Translations under genes and position numbers: made by a program
The notes under the pieces: model-generated
Database searches by the model: none
The model's input: only the letters and a program-made list of their open reading frames with translations
Told to the model about the DNA's origin: nothing
Assembly (NCBI GenBank): GCA_027858325.1
Contig: JAQICU010000255.1
Span: forward strand, 1 to 6,602
Origin: Candidatus Cloacimonadota bacterium
GTDB taxonomy: Bacteria > Cloacimonadota > Cloacimonadia > Cloacimonadales > TCS61
Direction of reading: 5' to 3'
DNA: 6,602 nucleotides
Shown here: positions 1-5,564 of the stretch, piece after piece
Numbering within the stretch: the first letter of the stretch is position 1
How the letters are laid out: every line of letters starts with the position of its first letter

Positions 1-2
1 AT

Positions 3-59
3 CGTTTTTCTGCGAAAACCCGACTCATAGGAAAACGTAGAGAAGCTGGGAGAATTTAA
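3..59 (+). CDS. Possible 3' end of an unidentified rightward gene (partial)
   Basis: One plus-strand frame is open from the window edge to a TAA at 57-59 and reads RFSAKTRLIGKRREAGRI. The other two plus frames hit stops earlier. The stop codon lies directly at the foot of the hairpin at 58-84, which is where a gene with its own terminator would end. The fragment is basic and Arg-rich, and I do not recognise the family. With only 18 codons the openness could be chance. The case rests on the position of the stop next to the hairpin and on the convergent layout with the leftward genes. Confidence 0.35.
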   Translation, partial: RFSAKTRLIGKRREAGRI

Positions 60-84
60 AGGGCAGATCATCGATCTGCCCTTT
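58..84. terminator. Perfect 12-bp hairpin, probable bidirectional terminator between convergent genes
   Basis: Bases 58-69 (AAAGGGCAGATC) pair perfectly with 73-84, leaving a 3-nt loop (ATC). The stem is GC-rich in the middle, with A3 on one side and T3 on the other, so either strand would form a stem ending in U residues. The U-tracts are short: TTTAAATT follows on the minus strand and TTTGG on the plus strand. The hairpin lies downstream of the leftward iron-sulfur gene and at the stop of the possible rightward gene, as expected for a shared terminator. Confidence 0.65.
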
Positions 85-132
85 GGCTTAATATTTAATC
101 CAAAATGGAATAATTAAAATATTCTATGCTTT

Positions 133-156
133 CAGTGTCTCTGTGTCTCAGTGTTG
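133..156. repeat. Short 8-nt-periodic repeat (three units)
   Basis: Three consecutive octamers are visible: CAGTGTCT, CTGTGTCT and CAGTGTTG. A related three-unit tract is at 1954-1977. The sequence style (GTGTCTCTGTGTCTCAGTG) matches a type of intergenic repeat I have met in many environmental bacterial genomes, often read in the other direction as runs of ACACAGAG units. Its function is unknown. It lies between the hairpin at 58-84 and the iron-sulfur gene, outside any supported coding region. Confidence 0.5.
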
Positions 157-181
157 AAAAATTCTATTGAGAGTGATTAAA

Positions 182-523
182 TTAACTGCAACCGCAATCC
201 GTTCCACAACTACTATCCGAACAGCAAGTATCATTCTTGATGTTATGCTTTTTGTTGTAGGCAAACTGTTTTATTCTTTCACGTCTTAATGTGTCCAAAT
301 CATCCCGTTTGAAAAAAACTTTCATTCCATCCAACGGCTTAGTACAGCAGGCATAATGGATCGTTCCATCTATCTCAATTGCACAAACATTGCAGCAGCC
401 GAACTCCCTGTTAGTATTAAAACATGGTGCAGGAATGATAATCCCCGATTCTTTGGCAATTTGTACAATATTCAAATTCGGATCGCTCACGTTAATTATT
501 CTGTCATCGATTTCAATTTGCAT
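182..523 (-). CDS. Small stand-alone [2Fe-2S] ferredoxin-like protein with Cys-rich tail
   Basis: This 113-residue protein is probably a cytoplasmic electron carrier or an accessory iron-sulfur subunit. Residues 1-70 look like the [2Fe-2S] domain at the N-terminus of NuoG, [FeFe]-hydrogenase and formate dehydrogenase alpha subunits. There is a beta-strand start (MQIEIDDRIINV), then IPAPC with Cys34, Cys44 and Cys47 (the CxxC pair), and Cys59 in ACCTKPLDGM, which aligns with the family's ACATPV.DGM. Cys43 and Cys60 are extra neighbouring cysteines. Residues 78-92 are a charged helix (LRRERIKQF), followed by His93 and a tail with Cys100, 101, 106, 110 and 112. In NuoG-type subunits a His-Cys [4Fe-4S] motif follows at this place, but the spacing here does not match it. 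The start is firm: AAAGGAG lies 5 nt before ATG. The gene is 82 nt downstream of birA and may be co-transcribed with it. Its redox partner is not visible here. Confidence 0.85.
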   Translation of the reverse strand: MQIEIDDRIINVSDPNLNIVQIAKESGIIIPAPCFNTNREFGCCNVCAIEIDGTIHYACCTKPLDGMKVFFKRDDLDTLRRERIKQFAYNKKHNIKNDTCCSDSSCGTDCGCS

Positions 524-528
524 AACTA

Positions 529-535
529 CTCCTTT
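529..535 (-). promoter_or_regulatory. Strong ribosome binding site of the [2Fe-2S] protein gene
   Basis: On the minus strand AAAGGAG is followed by 5 nt and then ATG at 523-521. This fixes the start codon, and it is one of the strongest Shine-Dalgarno sequences in the window. Confidence 0.75.
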
Positions 536-605
536 ATTATAGTCTTTAATAACTCTGAACTTTCTATATTAAAAATCCTTTTAATCCAGTTGATCCTGTC
601 GAAGA

Positions 606-1349
606 TTATTGTGTCCAGCTGATAACACTTCCAGCATAAAAAGGTTGTATCATTCCCGATTTGAGTTCAATAAGTAAAGCTCCGTTTTTATCAATTCCTT
701 TTGCTTTTCCTCTAAAAGTATCGTAATCTGTATCCAACTCGATGTGAAGTCCTTTCAATAATGAATGCTGATTGAAATATTTTTCATCCAGTTCTTCCTC
801 CACAAATCCGGGAAGAGCAGAGGCAAAATTATTAAAAATACTGGTTAAGACCTTCTCATTATCTACAGCTTTACCTAATTCAATTTGCAATGAAGTTGCA
901 TTTGGAGACATTTCCTCATCGAGTCCTATCACGTTTGTATTCATGCCGATCCCGATGAGATGATATCTCTTGTTGCTAAGGTTGCTGGTTAGGATACCGC
1001 ATATTTTTTTATCACTTAAATATATATCGTTTGGCCATTTGATCTTTAGTTTTTCAGCGATTGCAGGGAATAGTTCAGATAAGGTTTTATGTATACAGAT
1101 CCCGGTAAAAATTGTAATATTAGATTTAAAATCGAATCTATAAAGAGCCGCAGTTAACCACAAACCACCGGCTGGTGCGAACCATGAATTATTTCCTCTT
1201 CCTTTTCCGGAAGATTGTTCCCCGGCAAGGCACAAAAAATTACCCTGAGTGGTATTAGAATTAATCAGTCTTTCAGCTTTTGATGATGTACTGCTAACTT
1301 TATTAAAATGTAATACTTCATCAAATAATGGATGTTTGAAATTTTTCAA
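606..1349 (-). CDS. birA: Biotin--[acetyl-CoA-carboxylase] ligase (BirA catalytic type, no HTH domain)
   Basis: This 247-residue cytoplasmic enzyme activates biotin with ATP to biotinyl-5'-AMP and transfers it to a lysine of biotin carboxyl carrier proteins. The biotinyl-AMP loop is GKGRGNNSW at 48-56, equivalent to GRGRRGRKW of E. coli BirA. The KWPND motif is at 104-108, and Lys115 in KKICGIL corresponds to the catalytic Lys183. GIGMNTN follows, and the last 45 or so residues form the small SH3-like C-terminal domain. The protein begins directly with the catalytic domain (VLHFNKVSSTSSKAERL), so it lacks the winged-helix repressor domain of E. coli BirA and should not bind DNA. The start is TTG at 1349-1347, supported by AGGAG 6 nt upstream, and no ATG occurs near the N-terminus. 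In the biotinyl-AMP loop the second RG pair is replaced by GN, as happens in other monofunctional ligases. A dispersed repeat lies immediately upstream. Confidence 0.95.
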   Translation of the reverse strand: MKNFKHPLFDEVLHFNKVSSTSSKAERLINSNTTQGNFLCLAGEQSSGKGRGNNSWFAPAGGLWLTAALYRFDFKSNITIFTGICIHKTLSELFPAIAEKLKIKWPNDIYLSDKKICGILTSNLSNKRYHLIGIGMNTNVIGLDEEMSPNATSLQIELGKAVDNEKVLTSIFNNFASALPGFVEEELDEKYFNQHSLLKGLHIELDTDYDTFRGKAKGIDKNGALLIELKSGMIQPFYAGSVISWTQ

Positions 1350-1355
1350 ATCAGT

Positions 1356-1360
1356 CTCCT
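1356..1360 (-). promoter_or_regulatory. Ribosome binding site that decides the TTG start of birA
   Basis: The minus strand reads AGGAG, a 6-nt spacer (ACTGAT), then TTG. No alternative ATG is available near the start of the catalytic domain, so this site is the main support for the non-ATG start. Confidence 0.75.
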
Positions 1361-1366
1361 ATTTTT

Positions 1367-1482
1367 GTCTTTGCGAGTTTTCTTTCATCGGCATTGGACG
1401 AAGTAATCTTTACTGCTGAGAGAAAGGAAAGAGATGATTGCCACGTCACTTGCGTTCCTCGCAATGACAGTGAGGAGTTTTG
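1367..1482. repeat. Dispersed palindromic repeat, copy A
   Basis: The core (1367-1474) aligns without gaps to copy B (1695-1802), with about 93 of 108 bases identical by hand. The last 41 bases of the core (1434-1474) are identical. The ends are inverted: GTCTTTGCGAG at the left and CTCGCAATGAC at the right, whose complement is GTCATTGCGAG. Inner arms with AATC/GATT cores are also partly complementary, so the unit can fold back as a hairpin. Elements of this TTGCGAG...CTCGCAATGAC type are scattered between genes in many bacteria and are a known source of false ORFs. Weaker similarity continues to 1482. In the minus-strand direction the copy ends 6 nt before the birA ribosome binding site, so it would form part of the birA leader. 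Confidence 0.8.
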
Positions 1483-1495
1483 AAAGAAGTTATAT

Positions 1496-1681
1496 CTATT
1501 CATCTTGAATATCTTCCCATAAATCTTTCCAATCAGGATTCTTAAAATTTATTAACTCGATTTTCTTCTCACGTGATCCTGCTTTAATTTGCTTCTCTCG
1601 TGAAATTGCTCCGTAAGCTTCTTCACCTTGTTCAAAATAAACTAATTTTGTGAAGTTAGTCATTATATAAACATAATACAT
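1496..1681 (-). CDS. GIY-YIG nuclease family protein with in-frame internal deletion, probably inactive
   Basis: The 61 residues match the two ends of the small stand-alone GIY-YIG endonucleases, which are usually about 80-95 residues long. MYYVYIMTN (1-9) is the first strand with the GIY-equivalent tyrosines. The text then jumps to TKLVYFE (11-17) and continues normally through AISREKQIKAGSREKKIELI, with the metal-binding Glu at 29, and NPDWKDL. About 35 residues expected between them are absent, including the second strand with the YIG-type motif, the catalytic Arg and the Tyr-Glu-His segment. The reading frame survives the deletion. Such a protein should not cut DNA, so I regard it as a decaying gene. 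There is no convincing ribosome binding site, and the start lies 13 nt from repeat copy B. The gene sits between two direct repeats, which suggests a mobile or recombination-prone unit. Confidence 0.75.
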   Translation of the reverse strand: MYYVYIMTNFTKLVYFEQGEEAYGAISREKQIKAGSREKKIELINFKNPDWKDLWEDIQDE

Positions 1682-1694
1682 TGCTCAACACCAT

Positions 1695-1810
1695 GTCTTT
1701 GCGAGTATTCTCTTACTAGCATCAATCGAAGCAATCTTTACTGCTGCAAGAAAAGAAAGAAATGATTGCCACGTCACTTGCGTTCCTCGCAATGACAGTG
1801 AGTTTTTTTG
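1695..1810. repeat. Dispersed palindromic repeat, copy B
   Basis: This is the second copy, in the same orientation as copy A, upstream of the GIY-YIG remnant in the direction of transcription. It has the same ends: GTCTTTGCGAG at 1695-1705 and CTCGCAATGAC near 1787-1797. The inner arms are closer to complementary than in copy A: GAAGCAATC at 1728-1736 faces GATTGCC at 1764-1770. Copy B therefore looks less decayed. A T-tract (1803-1809) follows the right end. Translation of the unit on the minus strand gives the SLRGT-type string that typically marks such repeats when they are wrongly called as genes. Confidence 0.8.
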
Positions 1811-1953
1811 TAGGAAAAGTGAATGAACTTTCCCGAGATTCTTCGTGAGCATCAGCAAGACGATTGTCTCAGAAAGACGGGTAAAGAATTTATTATCCAA
1901 CAGATTAACAACTGAGAATCTACTTAAGCAGTTCAAATACTAATTCCATCTCT
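1811..1953. other. Gene-free spacer between repeat copy B and the queA stop
   Basis: I see no supported coding region, RNA gene or terminator in these 140 or so bases. All frames of the plus strand are broken by stops. The one longer minus-strand frame runs straight into repeat copy B and has no recognisable protein signature. The segment could be another decayed dispersed element, but no second copy is present in the window to test that. Confidence 0.4.
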
Positions 1954-1977
1954 TTGTGCCTTAGTGTCTTTATGGCA
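1954..1977. repeat. Short 8-nt-periodic repeat abutting the queA stop codon
   Basis: Three octamers, TTGTGCCT, TAGTGTCT and TTATGGCA, share the period and general consensus of the tract at 133-156. The tract ends 2 nt short of the queA TGA at 1982-1980. It therefore lies at the very 3' boundary of the coaBC-queA operon, where a terminator would be expected but no hairpin is visible. Confidence 0.45.
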
Positions 1978-1979
1978 AG

Positions 1980-3020
1980 TCACAATATCAACATCGAATC
2001 ACCATAACTGAAAAAACGATATTTCTCTTCCACAGCAATTTTGTATGCATTCATAATATTCTCATAACCTGCAAAAGCAGCAACCATGATTATTAATGTA
2101 GATTCCGGCATATGAAAATTTGTGATCAATCCATCAATAATCTGAATTTTTTTGCCGGGAAAAAGAAAAATGTCAGTCCAATGTGAACCGCTGTTAAGAT
2201 GACCATTTTCCGCAAAGCTTTCCAATGTGCGAGTTGTAGTTGTCCCCACAGCGATGATGCGCCTTCCCACTTCTTTTGCTTGGTTGATCTTTGCAGCAAC
2301 TTCTTGCGCTATCCGGCAGTGCTCTCTATGCATTATATGATCTTTAATATCATCAGCCTTTACCGGACGGAAGGTTCCCATACCAACGTGCAGAACAACT
2401 TCCAAAATTTCAATGCCTTTATCTCTAATTTGTTGCATGAGCGGTTTTGTGAAATGTAATCCGGCAGTTGGTGCTGCAACTGATCCTCTCTCTTCTGCAT
2501 AAACAGTTTGATAAGTTTCTTTATCTTTGTTGGATGATTCTCTCTTTATGTACGGTGGAAGCGGTACGTTCCCTATGTTTTCTATAATATCCCAGAAATT
2601 TCCTTCCCAATAAAATTCAACAATTCTGCCACCCTCTTCAGTATGATCAACTATCTTTGCTTTAAATTCTTCATTAAAAATAATTTCAGTACCGATCTGT
2701 AATTTGCGTCCTGGTTTTACCAGACATTCCCAACGGTTATTAGTTTTTTGTTCCAATAGAAACACTTCAACTTTTGCGCCAGTACTTTTCGTCCCGATTA
2801 AACGTGCGGGTATAACTTTTGTATTATTAACAACTAAAATATCTGAAGGTAGTAAATGATCTATTATGTTACTAAATTTTTCATGCTGAATTTTTCCTGA
2901 TTTTTTAGCTAAGACAAGCATTCTACTTTCAGAGCGTTTATCTTTTGGGTGCTGAGCAATGAGTTCAGCAGGCAGATCATACCAGTAACTACTTTTTTTT
3001 GTAAGGGACATTTTCTGCAT
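1980..3020 (-). CDS. queA: S-adenosylmethionine:tRNA ribosyltransferase-isomerase
   Basis: QueA transfers and isomerises the ribosyl part of S-adenosylmethionine onto 7-aminomethyl-7-deazaguanine at position 34 of tRNA, giving epoxyqueuosine. This is the penultimate step of queuosine synthesis and takes place in the cytoplasm. The 346 residues match the usual length (about 340-356) and carry the family blocks in order: YDLPAELIAQHP (14-25), VVNNTKVIPARL (63-74), NVPLPPYIKR (151-160), RGSVAAPTAGLHFT (178-191), then HVGMGTFRPV, GTTTTRTLES, FLFPG and NFHMPESTL. No disabling change is seen. The start is uncertain between Met1 (3020) and Met4 (3011). Neither has a Shine-Dalgarno sequence, and both lie inside the end of the DUF3108 gene, which suggests translational coupling. 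No other queuosine gene is in the window, so the link to its neighbours is positional only. Confidence 0.97.
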   Translation of the reverse strand: MQKMSLTKKSSYWYDLPAELIAQHPKDKRSESRMLVLAKKSGKIQHEKFSNIIDHLLPSDILVVNNTKVIPARLIGTKSTGAKVEVFLLEQKTNNRWECLVKPGRKLQIGTEIIFNEEFKAKIVDHTEEGGRIVEFYWEGNFWDIIENIGNVPLPPYIKRESSNKDKETYQTVYAEERGSVAAPTAGLHFTKPLMQQIRDKGIEILEVVLHVGMGTFRPVKADDIKDHIMHREHCRIAQEVAAKINQAKEVGRRIIAVGTTTTRTLESFAENGHLNSGSHWTDIFLFPGKKIQIIDGLITNFHMPESTLIIMVAAFAGYENIMNAYKIAVEEKYRFFSYGDSMLIL

Positions 3021-3741
3021 CTATTAATATTGCTTTAAAACTACCGAAAACTATTTTACTGCTCATTTTTACGGGGATCTTGTATTCATCTGCTGTTAAC
3101 CAGATGTAAATTTCACCTGTTTGCTTAAATATGGCTTCACCTTCAATTATTGGTTCGACAATGAAGCATTTCCTATCTCCAAATATAGTTTCTATTTTCT
3201 CTTTTCTATGAACGATAACATCGGCAGGATAATTTATACCGTCTGAAGTTACATTTATTGTTAATGTGTCACCAACTGCAAATTCCTGCAATCTCAGGTA
3301 ATACATAGCGCTCAGAATATCCTGTGTATTGGTTGGAATATCCATTCTCTTTTCTTTGAATTTTTTGGTTTTACGTCCGAATTTTGTATAGATCGTGAAA
3401 TTCTGTTCAGGATAATAAAAATGAATTCTATACTGCCGGTAAGAACCTTCCTGAAGTTTTTTTGTGAATCTGCGAGTAACAAGTTTATTTTTATCCCAGA
3501 TCGATTCAATTTTATCACGGACTTTATAGATATTATCAAAAAAGGAGTTCGTTTTAGCAAGTGATTCGATTATATAGCATTCAGTCGAATCTTTATAAAT
3601 GTGGGAATTTATCTGCAATGTTGCTTCTCCGGCTCTAATAATGCCGTATTTGATCTTGAAGGTTAGTCTTTCTCCGATCTCGAAAGCAAAAAGTTGAATG
3701 CTGATAATAGTAATTAGTAGAATGATTAATTTTTTTAACAT
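2989..3741 (-). CDS. DUF3108 domain-containing secreted envelope protein
   Basis: The 250-residue protein has an N-terminal signal peptide (MLKK, a hydrophobic stretch to about residue 17, then LFAFE), so it is probably periplasmic. The rest matches the DUF3108 pattern: FEIGERLTFKIKYGIIRAGEATL near the start, then AKTNSFFDNIYKVRD, LQEGSYR, DILSAMYYLR, VGDTLTINV, IFGDRKCFIVEPI and GEIYIWLTADEYKIPVKM. The family is predicted to be rich in beta strands, and I know of no established biochemical role. It starts at ATG with GAGGA 6 nt upstream, and the ATG shares its A with the TAA of the outer-membrane protein gene (TAATG). The end overlaps queA by 32 nt and contains an A8 run encoding the Lys-rich C-terminus. 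The direct coupling to a barrel protein gene suggests a joint envelope role, which is inference. Confidence 0.88.
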   Translation of the reverse strand: MLKKLIILLITIISIQLFAFEIGERLTFKIKYGIIRAGEATLQINSHIYKDSTECYIIESLAKTNSFFDNIYKVRDKIESIWDKNKLVTRRFTKKLQEGSYRQYRIHFYYPEQNFTIYTKFGRKTKKFKEKRMDIPTNTQDILSAMYYLRLQEFAVGDTLTINVTSDGINYPADVIVHRKEKIETIFGDRKCFIVEPIIEGEAIFKQTGEIYIWLTADEYKIPVKMSSKIVFGSFKAILIDAENVPYKKK

Positions 3742-4808
3742 TAAAATTCCTCGCGACTTCCCATACTCAAGCTTTGGTTTTGTTCTCCAAAACCAATATC
3801 AAGTCTTACATTCAATCTGTCATTCATAAGGAAGGATATCCTGAAACCTGCACCATAAGAGAGCTTTAGCCCATTCAAAGAAAATTTTTCCATACTTCCG
3901 GCAACTTCACCGGTTTCCAGAAATGCTACAAATCCAATTCTTTCCAGAAGTGGATGTGACCATGGAAATATTCTATTTTCAACTCGGAAGCTAATCGAAT
4001 GCCGATCTATGAATTTGTTGGCGGTTACAGCTCGCATATTATCATCCAAATATGACATCTTATGGAACGGGACTTCATCTGAGACAGTTGAAAAATAACC
4101 CTGAAAAGCCAATGTCTGGTTGGGAAAGATGGAAATGTAATTCCGCAAATCTATCTCACTATGTCTGTAACTGTAATCACTTGCAAAGATATCCGAGAAT
4201 AAAACAGATTTAAAATTATATATGCAACCATTTTGCGGATAAGTGTCCGAATCACGTTTGTCATAGCTGAGGCAAATTCCCATCCCAGAGGTCACATTAT
4301 CCTCACTGCCGGAGAATTCTCCATTCGCCAGTAACCCATCTTCTTCCAATATTTTTATTTGAAAATTTGAGAATTCATAAATAAAAGCAGCTTGCCAAGT
4401 CTCTGTCATTCTTTTCTTTAACTCAATTTCAATATCAAATACACGTTTTGTATACTGCTCCTCTATACCGGAAATATGTTCATTTCCAATGCCATAAAAT
4501 GTGCTTGGCCAGTGTTTGAATTTTGTATTAGCAGTAATGGTGTAATTCCCATTTGCTAAATGAATTTCCGGTTTAACATGAATTGAATATTGTTTCTTTT
4601 CGCTAACTTCAGTTGAGAAATAGATTAAATTCTTCTGGGAAGTTAAGTCTTCCACAGTACTGCCATAACGCAGATAAGCAAGTCCTCCAGTGTAAATTCC
4701 TGTTTCATCAGAATAACCGAGGGAAGGATAAACAACGTACTCAGCTTTTGCATAAAGAAGTTGGCTAATTGTTAGTAATAAAATAATTGTTGTGAATATT
4801 TTCTTCAT
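3741..4808 (-). CDS. BamA/TamA (Omp85)-like outer-membrane beta-barrel protein without POTRA domains
   Basis: The 355-residue protein starts with a signal peptide (MKKIF, hydrophobic core, cleavage probably near YAKA at 18-21). The remainder alternates polar and hydrophobic residues as transmembrane beta strands do. The Omp85/surface-antigen signature is the strand GMGICLSYDKRDSDTYPQNG, which matches the G-G-yDxRDxxxxPxxG pattern. Late strands (GFVAFLETGEVAG, LSYGAGFRISF, LNVRLDIGFG) also fit, and the chain ends in Phe, as barrel proteins recognised by BamA usually do. BamA itself is about 800 residues with five POTRA domains. Here the barrel follows the signal peptide directly, so this is not the assembly factor but a POTRA-less relative of unknown substrate. 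The start lies 3 nt after the SDR stop and has only a weak GGCGGT upstream. It is coupled to the DUF3108 gene downstream. Confidence 0.82.
   Translation of the reverse strand: MKKIFTTIILLLTISQLLYAKAEYVVYPSLGYSDETGIYTGGLAYLRYGSTVEDLTSQKNLIYFSTEVSEKKQYSIHVKPEIHLANGNYTITANTKFKHWPSTFYGIGNEHISGIEEQYTKRVFDIEIELKKRMTETWQAAFIYEFSNFQIKILEEDGLLANGEFSGSEDNVTSGMGICLSYDKRDSDTYPQNGCIYNFKSVLFSDIFASDYSYRHSEIDLRNYISIFPNQTLAFQGYFSTVSDEVPFHKMSYLDDNMRAVTANKFIDRHSISFRVENRIFPWSHPLLERIGFVAFLETGEVAGSMEKFSLNGLKLSYGAGFRISFLMNDRLNVRLDIGFGEQNQSLSMGSREEF
3748..3752 (-). promoter_or_regulatory. Ribosome binding site of the DUF3108 gene inside the upstream gene
   Basis: GAGGA on the minus strand lies 6 nt before the ATG at 3741-3739 and within the last codons (Arg-Glu-Glu) of the barrel protein gene. 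It supports both the chosen start and tight coupling of the two genes. Confidence 0.65.
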
Positions 4809-4811
4809 TAA

Positions 4812-5564
4812 TTAGATTTTACCGCCGGTTATAAAGAATTCCTCTCCGGTAATGTAGGAATTATCTTTTGAAAGAAGGAATTCGCAAAGTCCAAATATAT
4901 CCTGAAAAGAAGCACAACGTTTTAGCGGGATGTCTCGTACTTTTTCTTTATAATATTCCTCCCGGAATTTACGGTAGCTTTCAGTGAATTGACCGTCATC
5001 AATCTTTATAGGTCCGGGAGAAACAGTATTAACTATAATATTATTGACTGCTTCCTCAGCAGCCAGAGTTCTTCCAATATTAGCTATGCCGGCTTTAGAG
5101 GCTGCATAAGCAGTATCCTTAGGAAGCCCAATGCGTGAAACATTGGAACCAAAAAGTACGATCTTGCCATTTTTGTTTTCTTTGAAATATTTAAGTGTGG
5201 TTTTTAAAATATTGAACGTTCCAATCAGATTTGCATTTATGATATTCTTCCAAAGTTCAGGGTCGGAATCAGCAAGTAATTTGATGGCATGGCTTCTGGC
5301 TGTAGCTGTATGGATCAGGCGATCCGGTTTCCAACCTGTCTCGGTAATGACTTTTGCTAGTTTGGTTTTAAGGTTTAAATAATCCGATAGATCAACTTGT
5401 ACTACTTTAATCCTGTCAGAATTATCTTTTACGAATTTCTTTATACGATGGTCGCTCGTGTGAATGATCAGAATCAGGTTCTCACCCAGATCGCAATATT
5501 TCTTTGCAAAATAGGAACCGACATTTCCGTTTGCACCTGTAATGATTATAGCACTATTTTTCAT
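4812..5564 (-). CDS. SDR-family NAD(P)-dependent oxidoreductase
   Basis: This 250-residue classical short-chain dehydrogenase has one Rossmann domain. The nucleotide-binding motif is TGANGNVG at 9-16 (TGxxxGxG pattern). The catalytic set is complete: Asn112 in NANLIGTFN, Ser140 in FGSNVS, Tyr153 and Lys157 in YAASK. SPGPI follows at the usual place, and the C-terminus ends in the typical GEEFFITGGKI. The family's NNAG motif is altered to HTATA (85-89). The protein resembles FabG-type enzymes in layout, but the altered NNAG and lack of a fatty-acid gene context argue against calling it FabG. The substrate is unknown. Its ATG overlaps the coaBC stop as ATGA, and only an A-rich stretch precedes it, so translation probably depends on coaBC. 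It may be a cytoplasmic enzyme of lipid or envelope sugar metabolism, given the downstream envelope genes, but that is a guess. Confidence 0.9.
   Translation of the reverse strand: MKNSAIIITGANGNVGSYFAKKYCDLGENLILIIHTSDHRIKKFVKDNSDRIKVVQVDLSDYLNLKTKLAKVITETGWKPDRLIHTATARSHAIKLLADSDPELWKNIINANLIGTFNILKTTLKYFKENKNGKIVLFGSNVSRIGLPKDTAYAASKAGIANIGRTLAAEEAVNNIIVNTVSPGPIKIDDGQFTESYRKFREEYYKEKVRDIPLKRCASFQDIFGLCEFLLSKDNSYITGEEFFITGGKI

Noticed and set aside
536..541. A perfect TATAAT on the minus strand just before the iron-sulfur gene
   Set aside because: It directly touches the ribosome binding site at 529-535, so a transcript started from it would lack that site. No -35-like hexamer is found at the right spacing.
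356..622. Plus-strand open frame opposite the iron-sulfur gene
   Set aside because: It overlaps the clear [2Fe-2S] coding sequence in antisense and has no recognisable motif.
1367..1810. CRISPR array or composite transposon made of the two repeats
   Set aside because: There are only two copies, with an intervening 212-bp gene segment, no transposase and no regular spacers. A pair of scattered palindromic elements fits better.
1685..1936. An 83-codon minus-strand open frame
   Set aside because: Most of it is a translation of repeat copy B (SLRGTQVTW-type string), and the rest has no recognisable protein pattern.
2199..2459. Plus-strand open frame opposite queA
   Set aside because: It is antisense to conserved queA blocks and has no protein features of its own.
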